A stretch of 64,000 nt of DNA from Porphyrobacter sp. (GTDB lineage: Bacteria; Pseudomonadota; Alphaproteobacteria; Sphingomonadales; Sphingomonadaceae): NCBI GenBank assembly GCA_017744315.1, contig JAGIBN010000012.1, positions 1 to 64,000 of the forward strand. Direction: 5' to 3'. Positions 49,785-58,324 of the stretch are shown here, piece by piece. The notes below the pieces were generated by a model. It was not told where the DNA came from. It ran no database searches and saw nothing but the letters and a program-made list of their open reading frames with translations. Each line of letters begins with the position of its first letter. Position 1 is the stretch's first letter. A program made the translations under genes and the position numbers.

Positions 49785-52418
49785 CTACTCCCCAGCCTCA
49801 CGCTTAAGCTCGTAAAGCAAGTCCAGCGCCTCACGCGGAGTCAGCGCGTCCACGTCCAGCCCCTGCAACCGCTCACGCACGGTATCGAGGCTTTCCTCTT
49901 CCATATGCGCCGCCGCGGCAAACAGCGGCAGCTCTCCAAGCCCCGCCGCCAACCCGCCAGTCTCGGCCCGGCCCTTCTCCAGCTTGTCGAGTACCGCGCG
50001 GGCGCGTGCCACCACCGGCTTGGGCACGCCCGCCAGCTTGGCCACGGCCAGGCCATAGCTGCGATCCGCCGCGCCCTCTGCCACTTCGTGCAACAGCACC
50101 AGGTCGCCTTTCCACTCCTTGGCACGGACGTGGTGGAGCGAGAGCGCCGGGCAGGTCTCCGCCAGGCGGGCGAGCTCGTGGTAGTGGGTCGCGAACAGGC
50201 AGCGGCAGCGGTTGTTCTCGTGGATCGCCTCGGCGACCGCCCAGGCCAGCGCCAGGCCATCGTATGTCGAGGTACCGCGCCCCACTTCGTCGAGAATGAC
50301 GAAGCTGCGCTCGGTCGCCTGGGCGAGGATCGCGGCGGTCTCGACCATCTCGACCATGAAAGTCGAGCGCCCGCGTGCGAGATTGTCGGCGGCGCCGACA
50401 CGGCTGAACAGGCGATCGACCAGCCCGACTTTGGCGCGCGCTGCGGGAACGAACCCGCCCGCCTGGGCCAGCAGTACCACGAGCGCGTTTTGGCGCAGGA
50501 AGGTCGACTTACCACCCATGTTCGGCCCACCGACGAGCCACAGGCGGTCGTTCGGACCGAGGCTGCAATCGTTGGCGACGAACCGCTCGCCCACCTGGGC
50601 CAGCGCGGCCTCGACCACCGGGTGACGGCCGCCCTCGATCTCCAGGCAAGCGTGCTCGACGATTTCGGGCCGCGACCAACCGCCCTCGGCCGCACGCTCC
50701 GCCTGGCCGGCGGAAACGTCGAGCCGGGCGAGCGCAGCGGCGGTGACGGCGATCCGCTCGCGGTCGGCGACGACTTCGCTTACCAGCTCTTCGAAGTGAG
50801 CCTCTTCAGCCGCCAGCGCATGCCCGCCGGCCTCGGCGATGCGGCTCGCTTCCTCGTGCAAATGCAGTGAGTTGAACCGCACCGCTCCCGCCATGGTCTG
50901 GCGATGAGTGAAGCCGCTGTCGGGTGCCATCAAACGATCGGCGTGCTTGGCCGGAACCTCGATGAAGTAACCGAGCACGCCGTTGTGGCGGATCTTGAGC
51001 GCCGCAATCCCGGTCTCGTCGCGATACCGCGCCTCGAGCGCGACGATCGCTCGGCGGGCGTTACCCGAGACCAGGCGCAATTCGTCGAGCGCGGCGTCGT
51101 AGCCTTCGGCGATGAACCCGCCTGAGGAGCGTTCGGTCGGCGGCGTTTGCACGAGCGCGCGCGAGAGGTGATCGGTCAGCGCGCCGTGGCCGCCCAGCCG
51201 GGGCACGAGCGCTTCGAGCAGCGCGGGCTTGTCGGGCTTACCCTGCAGGTGATCGTGGACCCGCCGCGCTTCGGTAAGCCCATCTCGGATCTGGCCGAGA
51301 TCGCGCGGCGACCCGCGGCCCGCGACGATCCGTCCGAGCGCGCGGCCTAGATCCGGGAGAGCGCGCAGCACGTCGCGCAAGTCGGCACGCAGCAGCGGGT
51401 CGACATAGAGCCACTGCACCAGGTTGAGCCGCGCTTCGATGGCGGGCTTCTGCGCAAGCGGTGCGGCGAGGTCCTCAGCCAGTTGGCGGGCCCCTGCGCC
51501 GGTAACGCAGCGATCGACCGCGGCGAGCAGACTCCCCGCCCGGCCTCCGCCCTGCGATTCGACGATCTCGAGACTGCCCCGCGTGGCCTCGTCCATCGCC
51601 AGGACCTCGCCCGTGGCGCGGCCTTCGGGCGGCAGGAGCAGCGGCAGGTTGCCGCGGCCAACATGGTCGAGATAGGCGATCAGCCCGCACGCCGCCGCGA
51701 GCATCGGGCGGGTAAAGGTTCCAAAGCCATCGAGGGTGGAGACGCCGTGGATGCCCTTGAGCCGCGCTTCGCCGCCATCGCTGGAAAATTCGTGGGCGGA
51801 GCGCGGGATCGCGTCCGCCGGCAAGAGGCCTGCCGCCCCCCCTTCCCGCAAGCGCTCGGGGAGGTCTTCGGGCATGACCACTTCGCTTGCGGACAGGCGG
51901 GCCAGGGCCGCGCCCAGATCGGCGGGAGCGCATTCTTCCAGCTCCATGCGCCCGGTCGAGATATCGCACGCCGCGATGGCGGCCATGCCGCGCATTTCGC
52001 AGACCGCAGCCAGCACATTGGCCCGGCGCGGTTCGAGCAGCGCCTCTTCGGTGAGGGTACCGGCGGTGACGAACCGGACGATATCGCGCGCCACCAGCGC
52101 CTTCGATCCGCCGCGCTTCTTGGCTTCTTCCGGAGTTTCGACCTGCTCGGCGATGGCGACGCGGCAACCGGCCTTGATCAAGCGCGCGAGATAGCCCTCG
52201 GCCGCATGCACAGGCACGCCGCACATCGGGATCGGTGCGCCGTCATGCTCGCCCCGGCTGGTCAGCGCGATGTCGAGCACGGCGCTCGCCGTCTTCGCGT
52301 CGTCGAAGAACAGCTCGAAAAAGTCGCCCATGCGATAGAACAGCAGGCAATCGCCGGCCTCGCGCTTGAGCGCGAGGTACTGGGCCATCATCGGAGTCGG
52401 TGCGGAAGCCTGAACCAT
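49785..52418 (-). CDS. mutS: DNA mismatch repair protein MutS
   Basis: A 877-residue MutS that recognises mismatches. The N-terminal mismatch-binding FYRMGDFFELF motif is intact (Phe-x-Glu at about residues 33-35). The ATPase Walker A is GPNMGGKST (about 631-639), followed by the signature and the STYDGLALAWAVAEAIHE block. The dimerisation tail ends EALDLLYELKREAGE. MutL is not nearby. No frameshifts are seen, so the window gives no hint of a mutator lineage. Confidence 0.97.
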   Translation of the reverse strand: MVQASAPTPMMAQYLALKREAGDCLLFYRMGDFFELFFDDAKTASAVLDIALTSRGEHDGAPIPMCGVPVHAAEGYLARLIKAGCRVAIAEQVETPEEAKKRGGSKALVARDIVRFVTAGTLTEEALLEPRRANVLAAVCEMRGMAAIAACDISTGRMELEECAPADLGAALARLSASEVVMPEDLPERLREGGAAGLLPADAIPRSAHEFSSDGGEARLKGIHGVSTLDGFGTFTRPMLAAACGLIAYLDHVGRGNLPLLLPPEGRATGEVLAMDEATRGSLEIVESQGGGRAGSLLAAVDRCVTGAGARQLAEDLAAPLAQKPAIEARLNLVQWLYVDPLLRADLRDVLRALPDLGRALGRIVAGRGSPRDLGQIRDGLTEARRVHDHLQGKPDKPALLEALVPRLGGHGALTDHLSRALVQTPPTERSSGGFIAEGYDAALDELRLVSGNARRAIVALEARYRDETGIAALKIRHNGVLGYFIEVPAKHADRLMAPDSGFTHRQTMAGAVRFNSLHLHEEASRIAEAGGHALAAEEAHFEELVSEVVADRERIAVTAAALARLDVSAGQAERAAEGGWSRPEIVEHACLEIEGGRHPVVEAALAQVGERFVANDCSLGPNDRLWLVGGPNMGGKSTFLRQNALVVLLAQAGGFVPAARAKVGLVDRLFSRVGAADNLARGRSTFMVEMVETAAILAQATERSFVILDEVGRGTSTYDGLALAWAVAEAIHENNRCRCLFATHYHELARLAETCPALSLHHVRAKEWKGDLVLLHEVAEGAADRSYGLAVAKLAGVPKPVVARARAVLDKLEKGRAETGGLAAGLGELPLFAAAAHMEEESLDTVRERLQGLDVDALTPREALDLLYELKREAGE

Positions 52419-52486
52419 GGAACTTCCGCCGCTTAGCGCCTCGTGCCGGGAAGGTCATGGCCCCGGCAGGATAAGCTGCGGAAAGC

Positions 52487-52888
52487 CTATTGATTGATCA
52501 GGAGGCCCTGCTTTTCGAGGTGCTTCTTGACGATCTTCAGGTTGCGGCTGTTCGAACGGAAGAACACGTCGAACGCGTCACCGACGAAAGGAACCGCCCC
52601 GATCGCAGTATCGACTGCGACGTTGCCCGCCATGCGCCAAAGCTTCCACTTGGGCAGGCCGAGGTTGCGAGCCTCCCAGATGATGTAGCTGCCGAGGGCA
52701 GCGCCCACGAGGTCGCCGAAAATGGGGACGAGTCCGGCCACGGCATCGAGGCCGACGCGGAACTTGAGGCCGGGAATCACCAGGCTGCGTTCGAGCAGAT
52801 GCTCGACGAGTTCGATCCGCCGGTAGATCGACGCGGTATCCATGCCGAGCGGCAGGTCCATCCGGCCTGGACGTTGAATGTGTTCCAA
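52487..52888 (-). CDS. DUF4112-family protein
   Basis: A 133-residue protein with the DUF4112 pattern: LEHLLERSLVIPGLKFRVGLDAVAGLVPIFGDLVGA-like text (VIPGLKFRVGLDAVAGLVPI here), and IGAVPFVGDAFDVFFRSNSRN. Two hydrophobic, possibly membrane-associated segments are apparent. I take the TTG at 52888, which has GGAGGAG upstream; an ATG at 52861 would give a shorter version. It follows the solute-binding lipoprotein gene by 20 bases on the same strand, so is probably co-transcribed. Function unknown. Confidence 0.75.
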   Translation of the reverse strand: MEHIQRPGRMDLPLGMDTASIYRRIELVEHLLERSLVIPGLKFRVGLDAVAGLVPIFGDLVGAALGSYIIWEARNLGLPKWKLWRMAGNVAVDTAIGAVPFVGDAFDVFFRSNSRNLKIVKKHLEKQGLLINQ

Positions 52889-52908
52889 GGGGAAATCTCC
52901 TCCGACGC

Positions 52909-54384
52909 TTATCTGGGTATCTGTGCCAGCGCCGGCAAGGGATGGAATGCCCATTGGTTCGCGGTGAACCCATCGACATTGCTGCGGACGAGCGAGAATC
53001 GAAGCGGCGAACCGAACGGAATGTAGACGTTGGACTGGATCAGGCGCGTCTCGGCCTCGGCCAGGAGCTTGTCGCGCTCGACCCGGTCGGGCTGCTTCAC
53101 AGCGTCGCGCACCAGCGCGTCGGTCTCGGCGTCGCACAGGCCGTGGCGCAGCGAGCAATTGAATTGGTTGAGGAACCAGCGCGGCTCGGCATAGCGGGCG
53201 ACGCGGTCGATCAGGTCGAGATCGGCCGGGCGCCCCGGCGGCGCCCGATCGAGTATGATGCCGACCGCCGCAAGCTGCCTCACCAATTCCAGGAAAAGCG
53301 CGTCGAGGCCGGGATCCCGCATCAGGGCGATGGTCAGCCGTGCCTCTTCGCCGCCGTTGGCCCGGCGCCAGGCGGCAACGCGAGCCCCCGCGATCGCGCG
53401 GTTCTCTTCGATCGTCCGCTCGACCCAGCGTTCGGGAATCAGCCGGGTGTCATTGGGAAGACCCGGCGCCGAGATGCGCGTCGTCGGGACCCATCCGCCG
53501 ATATTGAAGGGGGCGATCAGCGCCGGCCTGTCGATGGCCATGGCGAAGGCTTCGCGGCCTTGCTCGGTCGCAAGCAGGCCCCGCTCGCGCTGCACCAGCA
53601 GGCCGAACAGACCGATGGCAGGCTCCAACCGCACGGTACCGCGCGATAGCGGACCGGTGTCGACGAGCGGAAGCGCGCCTATCTGCCCGCCGAGCACGAC
53701 ATCGATATCGCCCCGGTCGAAGCGCTCGATCGCCGCCTTGGGGTCCGCAGGCCGCAATTCGATCTGGCGGACGAAGGACTGCCAGTCCCGCTCTTCGGGA
53801 ATGCCCCGCTCGGCCGGCGGCTTCATCGTGAGCGTTGCGAGATTCCCGTCGCGTACGAGCCGCATTTCTCCGGCCCCGTCACCCTTCTGGCCGTGGCTCA
53901 ACGCGAGTTCGGGTTGAGCCAGTATCTGCAACAGCGCGGGTACCGGGCTCGACAAGCGGATCTCGACCACCCGCCCAGCCATGGCCCGGACGTCAGAGAT
54001 CGGCGCGAGGTCGAGGCCGAGCGAAGTCCCGGAAAGGGCGCGAATAGACCGCCTCAAGGCCGCGCGAGCATTTTCCGCGGTCAGGTCGGTCCCGTCGGGC
54101 CATTTGCCTTCGCGCAGGCGGAAAATGAAGCTGCGCCCGTCGTCGGTGACGATCCAGCGATCGGCCAGGGCCGGGACTACGTCCCCTTGCGCGTTGAAGG
54201 CGACGAGCCCGGCGTCGGTCGCAGCTCGCAAGTGCTGGGCACCGGGGGAGAGGCGCAGGTTGTCGGCAAACAGGCCTTCCGGCGTATCGATGAAATCGAC
54301 CTGAAGCGCGCCCTCGTTACCCCGCCCACACCCCGTCAGCATCAGAGCCGCGGGGAGAGCAAGGGAGAGCCAGCGCCAAGCCAT
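52909..54384 (-). CDS. Extracytoplasmic solute-binding lipoprotein (family 5, peptide/nickel type)
   Basis: A 491-residue lipoprotein with a lipobox LTGC (Cys19) and the family 5 binding-protein layout (ADRWIVTDDGRSFIFRLREGKWPDGTDLTAENA, then NQWAFHPLPA near the end). Such proteins bind oligopeptides, nickel or glycoconjugates. No cognate ABC permease or ATPase gene is adjacent, so it is an orphan receptor here; a distant partner or a divergent role is possible. The DUF4112 gene follows. Confidence 0.85.
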   Translation of the reverse strand: MAWRWLSLALPAALMLTGCGRGNEGALQVDFIDTPEGLFADNLRLSPGAQHLRAATDAGLVAFNAQGDVVPALADRWIVTDDGRSFIFRLREGKWPDGTDLTAENARAALRRSIRALSGTSLGLDLAPISDVRAMAGRVVEIRLSSPVPALLQILAQPELALSHGQKGDGAGEMRLVRDGNLATLTMKPPAERGIPEERDWQSFVRQIELRPADPKAAIERFDRGDIDVVLGGQIGALPLVDTGPLSRGTVRLEPAIGLFGLLVQRERGLLATEQGREAFAMAIDRPALIAPFNIGGWVPTTRISAPGLPNDTRLIPERWVERTIEENRAIAGARVAAWRRANGGEEARLTIALMRDPGLDALFLELVRQLAAVGIILDRAPPGRPADLDLIDRVARYAEPRWFLNQFNCSLRHGLCDAETDALVRDAVKQPDRVERDKLLAEAETRLIQSNVYIPFGSPLRFSLVRSNVDGFTANQWAFHPLPALAQIPR

Positions 54385-54426
54385 GTGCCTGTACGCTAGA
54401 GGCTATCTAGCCAGGATGGAAGCCGA

Positions 54427-54810
54427 TCAGATCTTGCGCAGGCGCGCAGGGTTCGGTTCGTTGAACGATTGCGCCGAATGGGTGCGGGTAAAGCGCGGTG
54501 CGTCATATTCGGCAGCCTCGGCCGCCGGCGCCGGTGCACGCACTACGAGGGGATCGACCTCGTCGACGAAGGCGATGCCAAAGCGGGTATCCTGCTTCCA
54601 CGCGACCGAGCCTTCGACCCAGCCGACGTTGCGCAATTCGACCGATACCAGCGATCCGCGCATCACCTTCACGTCACCTTCGGCCATCATCCCGCCCGCG
54701 GAAAGATTGCGGACTTTGACCCGATGCGTGAGGTCCTGCCCGTCGACCCGCAATTGGGCGAGCAGGAACAGGCTGTCACGGTTGACCTGGCGTGTGTCGA
54801 TGTTGCTCAT
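54427..54810 (-). CDS. PilZ-domain protein
   Basis: A 127-residue protein. The PilZ-type core VKVRNLSAGGMMAEGDVKVMRG plus SVAWKQDTRFGIAFVDEVDP is visible; the RxxxR motif of c-di-GMP-binding PilZ domains is not clear (one Arg at RVDGQDLTHRVKVRN may count), so ligand binding is uncertain. It starts at the ATG at 54810; an upstream in-frame stretch lacks PilZ features. The C-terminal tail is Ala/Pro-rich. Confidence 0.8.
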   Translation of the reverse strand: MSNIDTRQVNRDSLFLLAQLRVDGQDLTHRVKVRNLSAGGMMAEGDVKVMRGSLVSVELRNVGWVEGSVAWKQDTRFGIAFVDEVDPLVVRAPAPAAEAAEYDAPRFTRTHSAQSFNEPNPARLRKI

Positions 54811-54972
54811 CGTTTGCGACTTTTCCGAATTTTCGAATCGTCCACGCGAGTGCCATCGGAAACGGCCGATGGACCCGCGCTTCAAGTCGGAGTGCTATGG
54901 CAATTCGTAGCTAATGAAGCGTAAATGCGGGACGACAATCACAGGCCTGTCCCAAACCGGATCAGTTCCGAT

Positions 54973-55431
54973 TCAGTCGTCGCGCGAAACCTTCTCGCGG
55001 CGTTCGTGAGCCTGCTGAGCTTCGACGGTCATGGTGGCGATCGGGCGAGCGATCAGGCGATTGATTCCGATCGGCTCCCCAGTGACCTCGCACCAGCCAT
55101 ATTCGCCCTCGTCGATGCGGCGCAGGGCCGAATCGATCTTGGCGATAAGCTTGCGCTGCCTGTCCCGAGTCCGCAGCTCGATACCCCAGTCGGTTTCGCT
55201 GGAGGCGCGGTCGTTGAGGTCGGGCTCCCGAATCGGGCCGTCCTGAAGCAGCTGCAGAGTGCTTTCCGCAGCGCTGAGAATCGACTTCTTCCATTCCAGC
55301 AACAGCACCCTGAAATAATTCAGTTGCTGCTCCGACATGTATTCTTCGTCATCGGAGGGCGCGTAGTCCCTGTCGAGAGCACGCTTGGCCTTGGCGAGAA
55401 TGTCGATGTCGTCATTCGGAATCGACCCCAT
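54973..55431 (-). CDS. dksA: DksA-family transcription factor, zinc-finger variant
   Basis: A 152-residue DksA that tunes RNA polymerase with ppGpp. The coiled-coil segment (EWKKSILSAAESTLQLLQDG) and tip, then the globular GEYGWCEVTGEPIGINRLIARP are typical. The zinc-finger positions that are four cysteines in E. coli are here Cys114, Thr117, Thr135 and Ala138. It probably lacks zinc and folds without it, as described for some alphaproteobacterial DksA proteins. It lies on the minus strand 162 bases upstream of PilZ and is divergent from the Sel1 gene. Confidence 0.92.
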   Translation of the reverse strand: MGSIPNDDIDILAKAKRALDRDYAPSDDEEYMSEQQLNYFRVLLLEWKKSILSAAESTLQLLQDGPIREPDLNDRASSETDWGIELRTRDRQRKLIAKIDSALRRIDEGEYGWCEVTGEPIGINRLIARPIATMTVEAQQAHERREKVSRDD

Positions 55432-55659
55432 TCACGAACTCCGCAAGCACGCCGTCTGAAAATCGGCCTTATCCATGTCCTTGCGACCACCCGCGGGCGC
55501 GGGCTTAGCAGGACTGGCGCGGCCTATAGTGGCAGGGGGAATCCCGCACAAGCCGCAATGCTGGGTCTAAACCCGACCAAGTTAAGTAGCCCCTAAGGTC
55601 GGCGTTTCCCCCGGCGCCATCCGCATGACCTGACCTACGTTAACAAACTCCCCATCGCG

Positions 55660-55675
55660 TTAACCATTTCTTGAC
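55660..55675 (+). promoter_or_regulatory. CtrA-like box upstream of the Sel1-like gene
   Basis: TTAA-CCATTTC-TTGAC differs from the CtrA consensus TTAA-N7-TTAAC by one base and contains the extended TTAACCAT half-site. A further TTAAC is at 55640-55644. It lies about 65 bases upstream of the ATG at 55740. The non-coding stretch 55432-55739 also carries the dksA promoter region (minus strand); no small gene is seen in it. Confidence 0.5.
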
Positions 55676-55739
55676 CACAACTGCTCGAAAGTCCGGTGGC
55701 AGTCCGGGTTGGGGCCCGGTCACATAGGGGGTAACGATC

Positions 55740-56072
55740 ATGGAACTGACCAGGATCGAGGATTTTGCGAAGATCCGACCGGCCGACGAAACGCGGGCGG
55801 ACCTTCACATTGCACGTTGCCTGGCTGCTGCTGCAGCGGGCGATACTGATGCCTGCTTCGACCTTGGGGTCGCATTCTCAAGTGGAGCCGAAGGCGTGGC
55901 CTGCGACCTCATAGAGGCGCACAAGTGGTTCAACCTCGCAGCGGTCGCCGGACACGAAGAAGCCGCCTGGAGCCGGGCGGACATCTCCGACGAAATGACC
56001 GCACGCGAAATCGCGGAAGCGCAACGCCGCGCCCGCGAATGGCTTTCCGCCGGGGAGCGCCGGGCCGCCTGA
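55740..56072 (+). CDS. Short Sel1-repeat protein
   Basis: A 110-residue soluble protein with one or two Sel1-like tetratricopeptide units (DACFDLGVAFSSGAEGVACDLIEAHKWFNLAAVAG and GHEEAAWSRADISDEMT). Sel1 repeats mediate protein contacts. No signal peptide. A CtrA-like box is about 65 bases upstream, suggesting cell-cycle-linked expression. The downstream terminator at 56098 isolates it. Confidence 0.8.
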   Translation: MELTRIEDFAKIRPADETRADLHIARCLAAAAAGDTDACFDLGVAFSSGAEGVACDLIEAHKWFNLAAVAGHEEAAWSRADISDEMTAREIAEAQRRAREWLSAGERRAA

Positions 56073-56097
56073 GGCCGGGTCACCCGACGCAGAGTTT

Positions 56098-56127
56098 GTC
56101 CCTGCCAGGTCGCGGCAGGGACTTTTA
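56098..56127 (+). terminator. Terminator of the Sel1-like gene
   Basis: A perfect 9-bp stem (GTCCCTGCC 56098-56106 with GGCAGGGAC 56114-56122) followed by TTTTAA. It also faces the convergent SnoaL-like gene. Confidence 0.85.
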
Positions 56128-56139
56128 ACAAAAGTATAT

Positions 56140-56694
56140 TTACCAGGCGTCGCCGGTCTGTTCGTCGAACGGCCGAGTGTCCGCCGGCGCCGACTTGTAG
56201 GGCGGCCGCTGCGGCAAGGTCCGCTCGCCCTTCCACGGAATCTGGTCCACCGCCGTCCAGGCGTTGACGTGGAGCCGGAAGAACTTCCACCGCCCATTGC
56301 GCTTCACCAGCCTGTCGTCCCGCGTGCCGATGCCGAACACGAAGTTGGTGTTGTAGTCGGCATTCCACTGGATGATCTGGAAGAAGCAGCGCACTCGCGC
56401 ACCTTCGGGCTTCGGGTCCATGATGAAGTGGTTCATCAGGTGCTGCCGGCCGTACCACCAGTGCTGGCGATCATACCAAAGCTTGCGCAGGTTCTCGCGG
56501 ATCGCCGCGTGGCCCTTCACCGTGCCCTGCCACAGGTGGTCGAACTCGGCGTCCTCGGCGAACGTGTTGATCGCCTGTTCCTCGTCAGCAAGGTCGATGC
56601 CCCAGGCGTAGCGGGCGAACAGCTCCTCTATCTCCGCGCGATCTTCGGCGGGCATGATCTCTGGCACGCCATTGGGCCACGGATTCTCGGACAT
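56140..56694 (-). CDS. SnoaL-like/NTF2-fold protein
   Basis: A 184-residue NTF2-like protein (EIEELFARYAWGIDLADEEQ, then FAEDAEFDHLWQGTVKGHAAIRENL and the final strand RNGRWKFFRLHVNAW). Such proteins act as small isomerases, cyclases or dioxygenase-small-subunit relatives in catabolism. The ATG at 56694 follows GGGAG; the in-frame start 15 bases earlier was rejected. It is divergent from the carotenoid/stilbene oxygenase gene with only 77 bases between start codons, so both probably share a control region. Confidence 0.85.
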   Translation of the reverse strand: MSENPWPNGVPEIMPAEDRAEIEELFARYAWGIDLADEEQAINTFAEDAEFDHLWQGTVKGHAAIRENLRKLWYDRQHWWYGRQHLMNHFIMDPKPEGARVRCFFQIIQWNADYNTNFVFGIGTRDDRLVKRNGRWKFFRLHVNAWTAVDQIPWKGERTLPQRPPYKSAPADTRPFDEQTGDAW

Positions 56695-56771
56695 CTTGTT
56701 CTCCCTCAATGCGCTCTTGCCAAAGGTCGGTAGGCGCTGTTCTTATTGCTGAATAACAAAGGACGAGAGAG

Positions 56772-58175
56772 ATGCCCGAGATTTTTCATCCCTATGCGAG
56801 CTTCGGCCACCAATCAAAGATGCCGATGCGCTTCGAGGCCGATGTCTACGAATGCGAAGTCGAGGGCGAAATCCCGCCGGAGCTGGAGGGCGCCTATTTC
56901 CGCACCGGGGGTGACCGGCAATATCCGAGCCTGGAGGATGACATCATCCTCAACGGCGATGGCATGGCTTCGATGTTCCGGTTCGAGAACGGCCACGTCA
57001 GCTTCCGCAGCCGCTACGTCCAGACCGAGCGCTTGAAGCGCGAGCGCGAGGCACGCCGGCGGCTCTACGGGCACTATCGCAACAAGTTCACCGATGACGA
57101 GGCGGTCTCCAACCTCCCCGAGCGGGACAACACCGGCAACACCTACGCCTTCAATCACCACGGCGAACTGTACATGCTGCGGGAGGATTCGCGCCCCTAT
57201 CGGCTTGATCCGGAGACGCTCGACACGATCGAGGTCGGGCGTTTCAACAATCTCGGCAGCACCGCGCTGACCGCGCACCCCAAGATCGATCCCAAGACCG
57301 GCGAGTGGTGGAGCTATGGTGTCTTCGCCCGCGGCGAACCGACCACCGACGCCTCGCTCCACGTGTTCGACAAGAACGGCGCGCTGATCCGCGAGGAATG
57401 GTTCCACACGCCCTACCCCGGCCTCAGCCACGACTGGGGCGTGACGCGCGAACACCTGGTGTTCCCGATCATGCCGCTGACCGCCGACGACAAGCGCGTG
57501 CGCGCGGGCGGGCAGTACTATCAGTATGATGCCGACCTGCCTTCGGCCTGGGGGATCATGCCGCGCAACGGCTCGGTTTCGGAGATGCGCTGGTTCCACA
57601 TTCCCGGCATCGTCATGGGCCATGTGATGAACGCCTACACCGAGGGTTCGAAGGTCATCGTCGATACCCCGGTGAGCCCGGGCAACTGCTTCTGCTTCTT
57701 CAAGGACAAGCACGGCAACGTCCCGACGATGCCCGAGACGGTGACACAACTCACGCGCATCACCTTCGACCTGTCGAAGCCCGATGCCGAAGCGGTGACG
57801 CTCGAGCCGATCCAGGGCGCCTATGGCGACATGCCGCGGATCGACGACCGCTTTGCGATGGAGAAGTACCGCACCGGCTACTTCGCCTTCCGCGACTTCC
57901 CGCGCATGGGCCTGGCGCAGATCGACTGGGAGACCGGCGACCTCAAGTTCCACGATCTCGACAAGGCCGCCGCGCAAGAGCCGCTGTTCGTGCCGCGCAG
58001 CCCGGACTCGCCGGAGGGGGATGGCTTCGTCCTCGCCGTGGTGGACCGCTTCGTGGAGAAACGCACCGACCTGCTGATCCTCGACGGCAACGATATCTCA
58101 CTGCCGCCGATCGCCACGATCAAGCTGCCGTTCGCGATGCCGATGGCGTTTCACGGGAGCTGGATGGCGGGGTGA
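56772..58175 (+). CDS. Carotenoid/lignostilbene oxygenase family protein
   Basis: A 467-residue seven-bladed beta-propeller oxygenase. The four Fe(II)-binding histidines appear at His169 (LTAHPKID), His220 (GLSHDWGV), His284 (MGHVMNAY) and His461 (AFHGSW). The family cleaves C=C bonds of carotenoids, stilbenes or isoeugenol-type compounds. The start YASFGHQSKMPMRFEADVYEC and the lack of a signal peptide fit a cytosolic enzyme. Substrate is open; the neighbouring oxidoreductases suggest an aldehyde product that is oxidised further (inference). No close relative is identified from sequence alone. Confidence 0.9.
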   Translation: MPEIFHPYASFGHQSKMPMRFEADVYECEVEGEIPPELEGAYFRTGGDRQYPSLEDDIILNGDGMASMFRFENGHVSFRSRYVQTERLKREREARRRLYGHYRNKFTDDEAVSNLPERDNTGNTYAFNHHGELYMLREDSRPYRLDPETLDTIEVGRFNNLGSTALTAHPKIDPKTGEWWSYGVFARGEPTTDASLHVFDKNGALIREEWFHTPYPGLSHDWGVTREHLVFPIMPLTADDKRVRAGGQYYQYDADLPSAWGIMPRNGSVSEMRWFHIPGIVMGHVMNAYTEGSKVIVDTPVSPGNCFCFFKDKHGNVPTMPETVTQLTRITFDLSKPDAEAVTLEPIQGAYGDMPRIDDRFAMEKYRTGYFAFRDFPRMGLAQIDWETGDLKFHDLDKAAAQEPLFVPRSPDSPEGDGFVLAVVDRFVEKRTDLLILDGNDISLPPIATIKLPFAMPMAFHGSWMAG

Positions 58176-58181
58176 CCTCTA

Positions 58182-58317
58182 GATCCTCCCCGAGCTTGTC
58201 TCGGGGAGGTGGCGCGCTCCGCAGGAGCGTGACGGAGGGGGGAGCGGAACAACACAACGCCCCTCCACCACCGACTTCGTCGGCGGTCCCCCTCCCCGAG
58301 CAAGCTCGGGGAGGATC
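58182..58317. repeat. Full modular REP-like repeat between convergent genes
   Basis: The most complete copy. It is CCTCCCCGAG-loop-CTCGGGGAGG, then GTGGCGCG hairpin, TGACGGAGGGG, about 23-base spacer, CCCCTCCACCACC hairpin, CCCCCTCCCCGAG and a second CTCGGGGAGG hairpin. Several stem-loops would form in either transcript. Confidence 0.85.
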
Positions 58318-58324
58318 AGAAACG

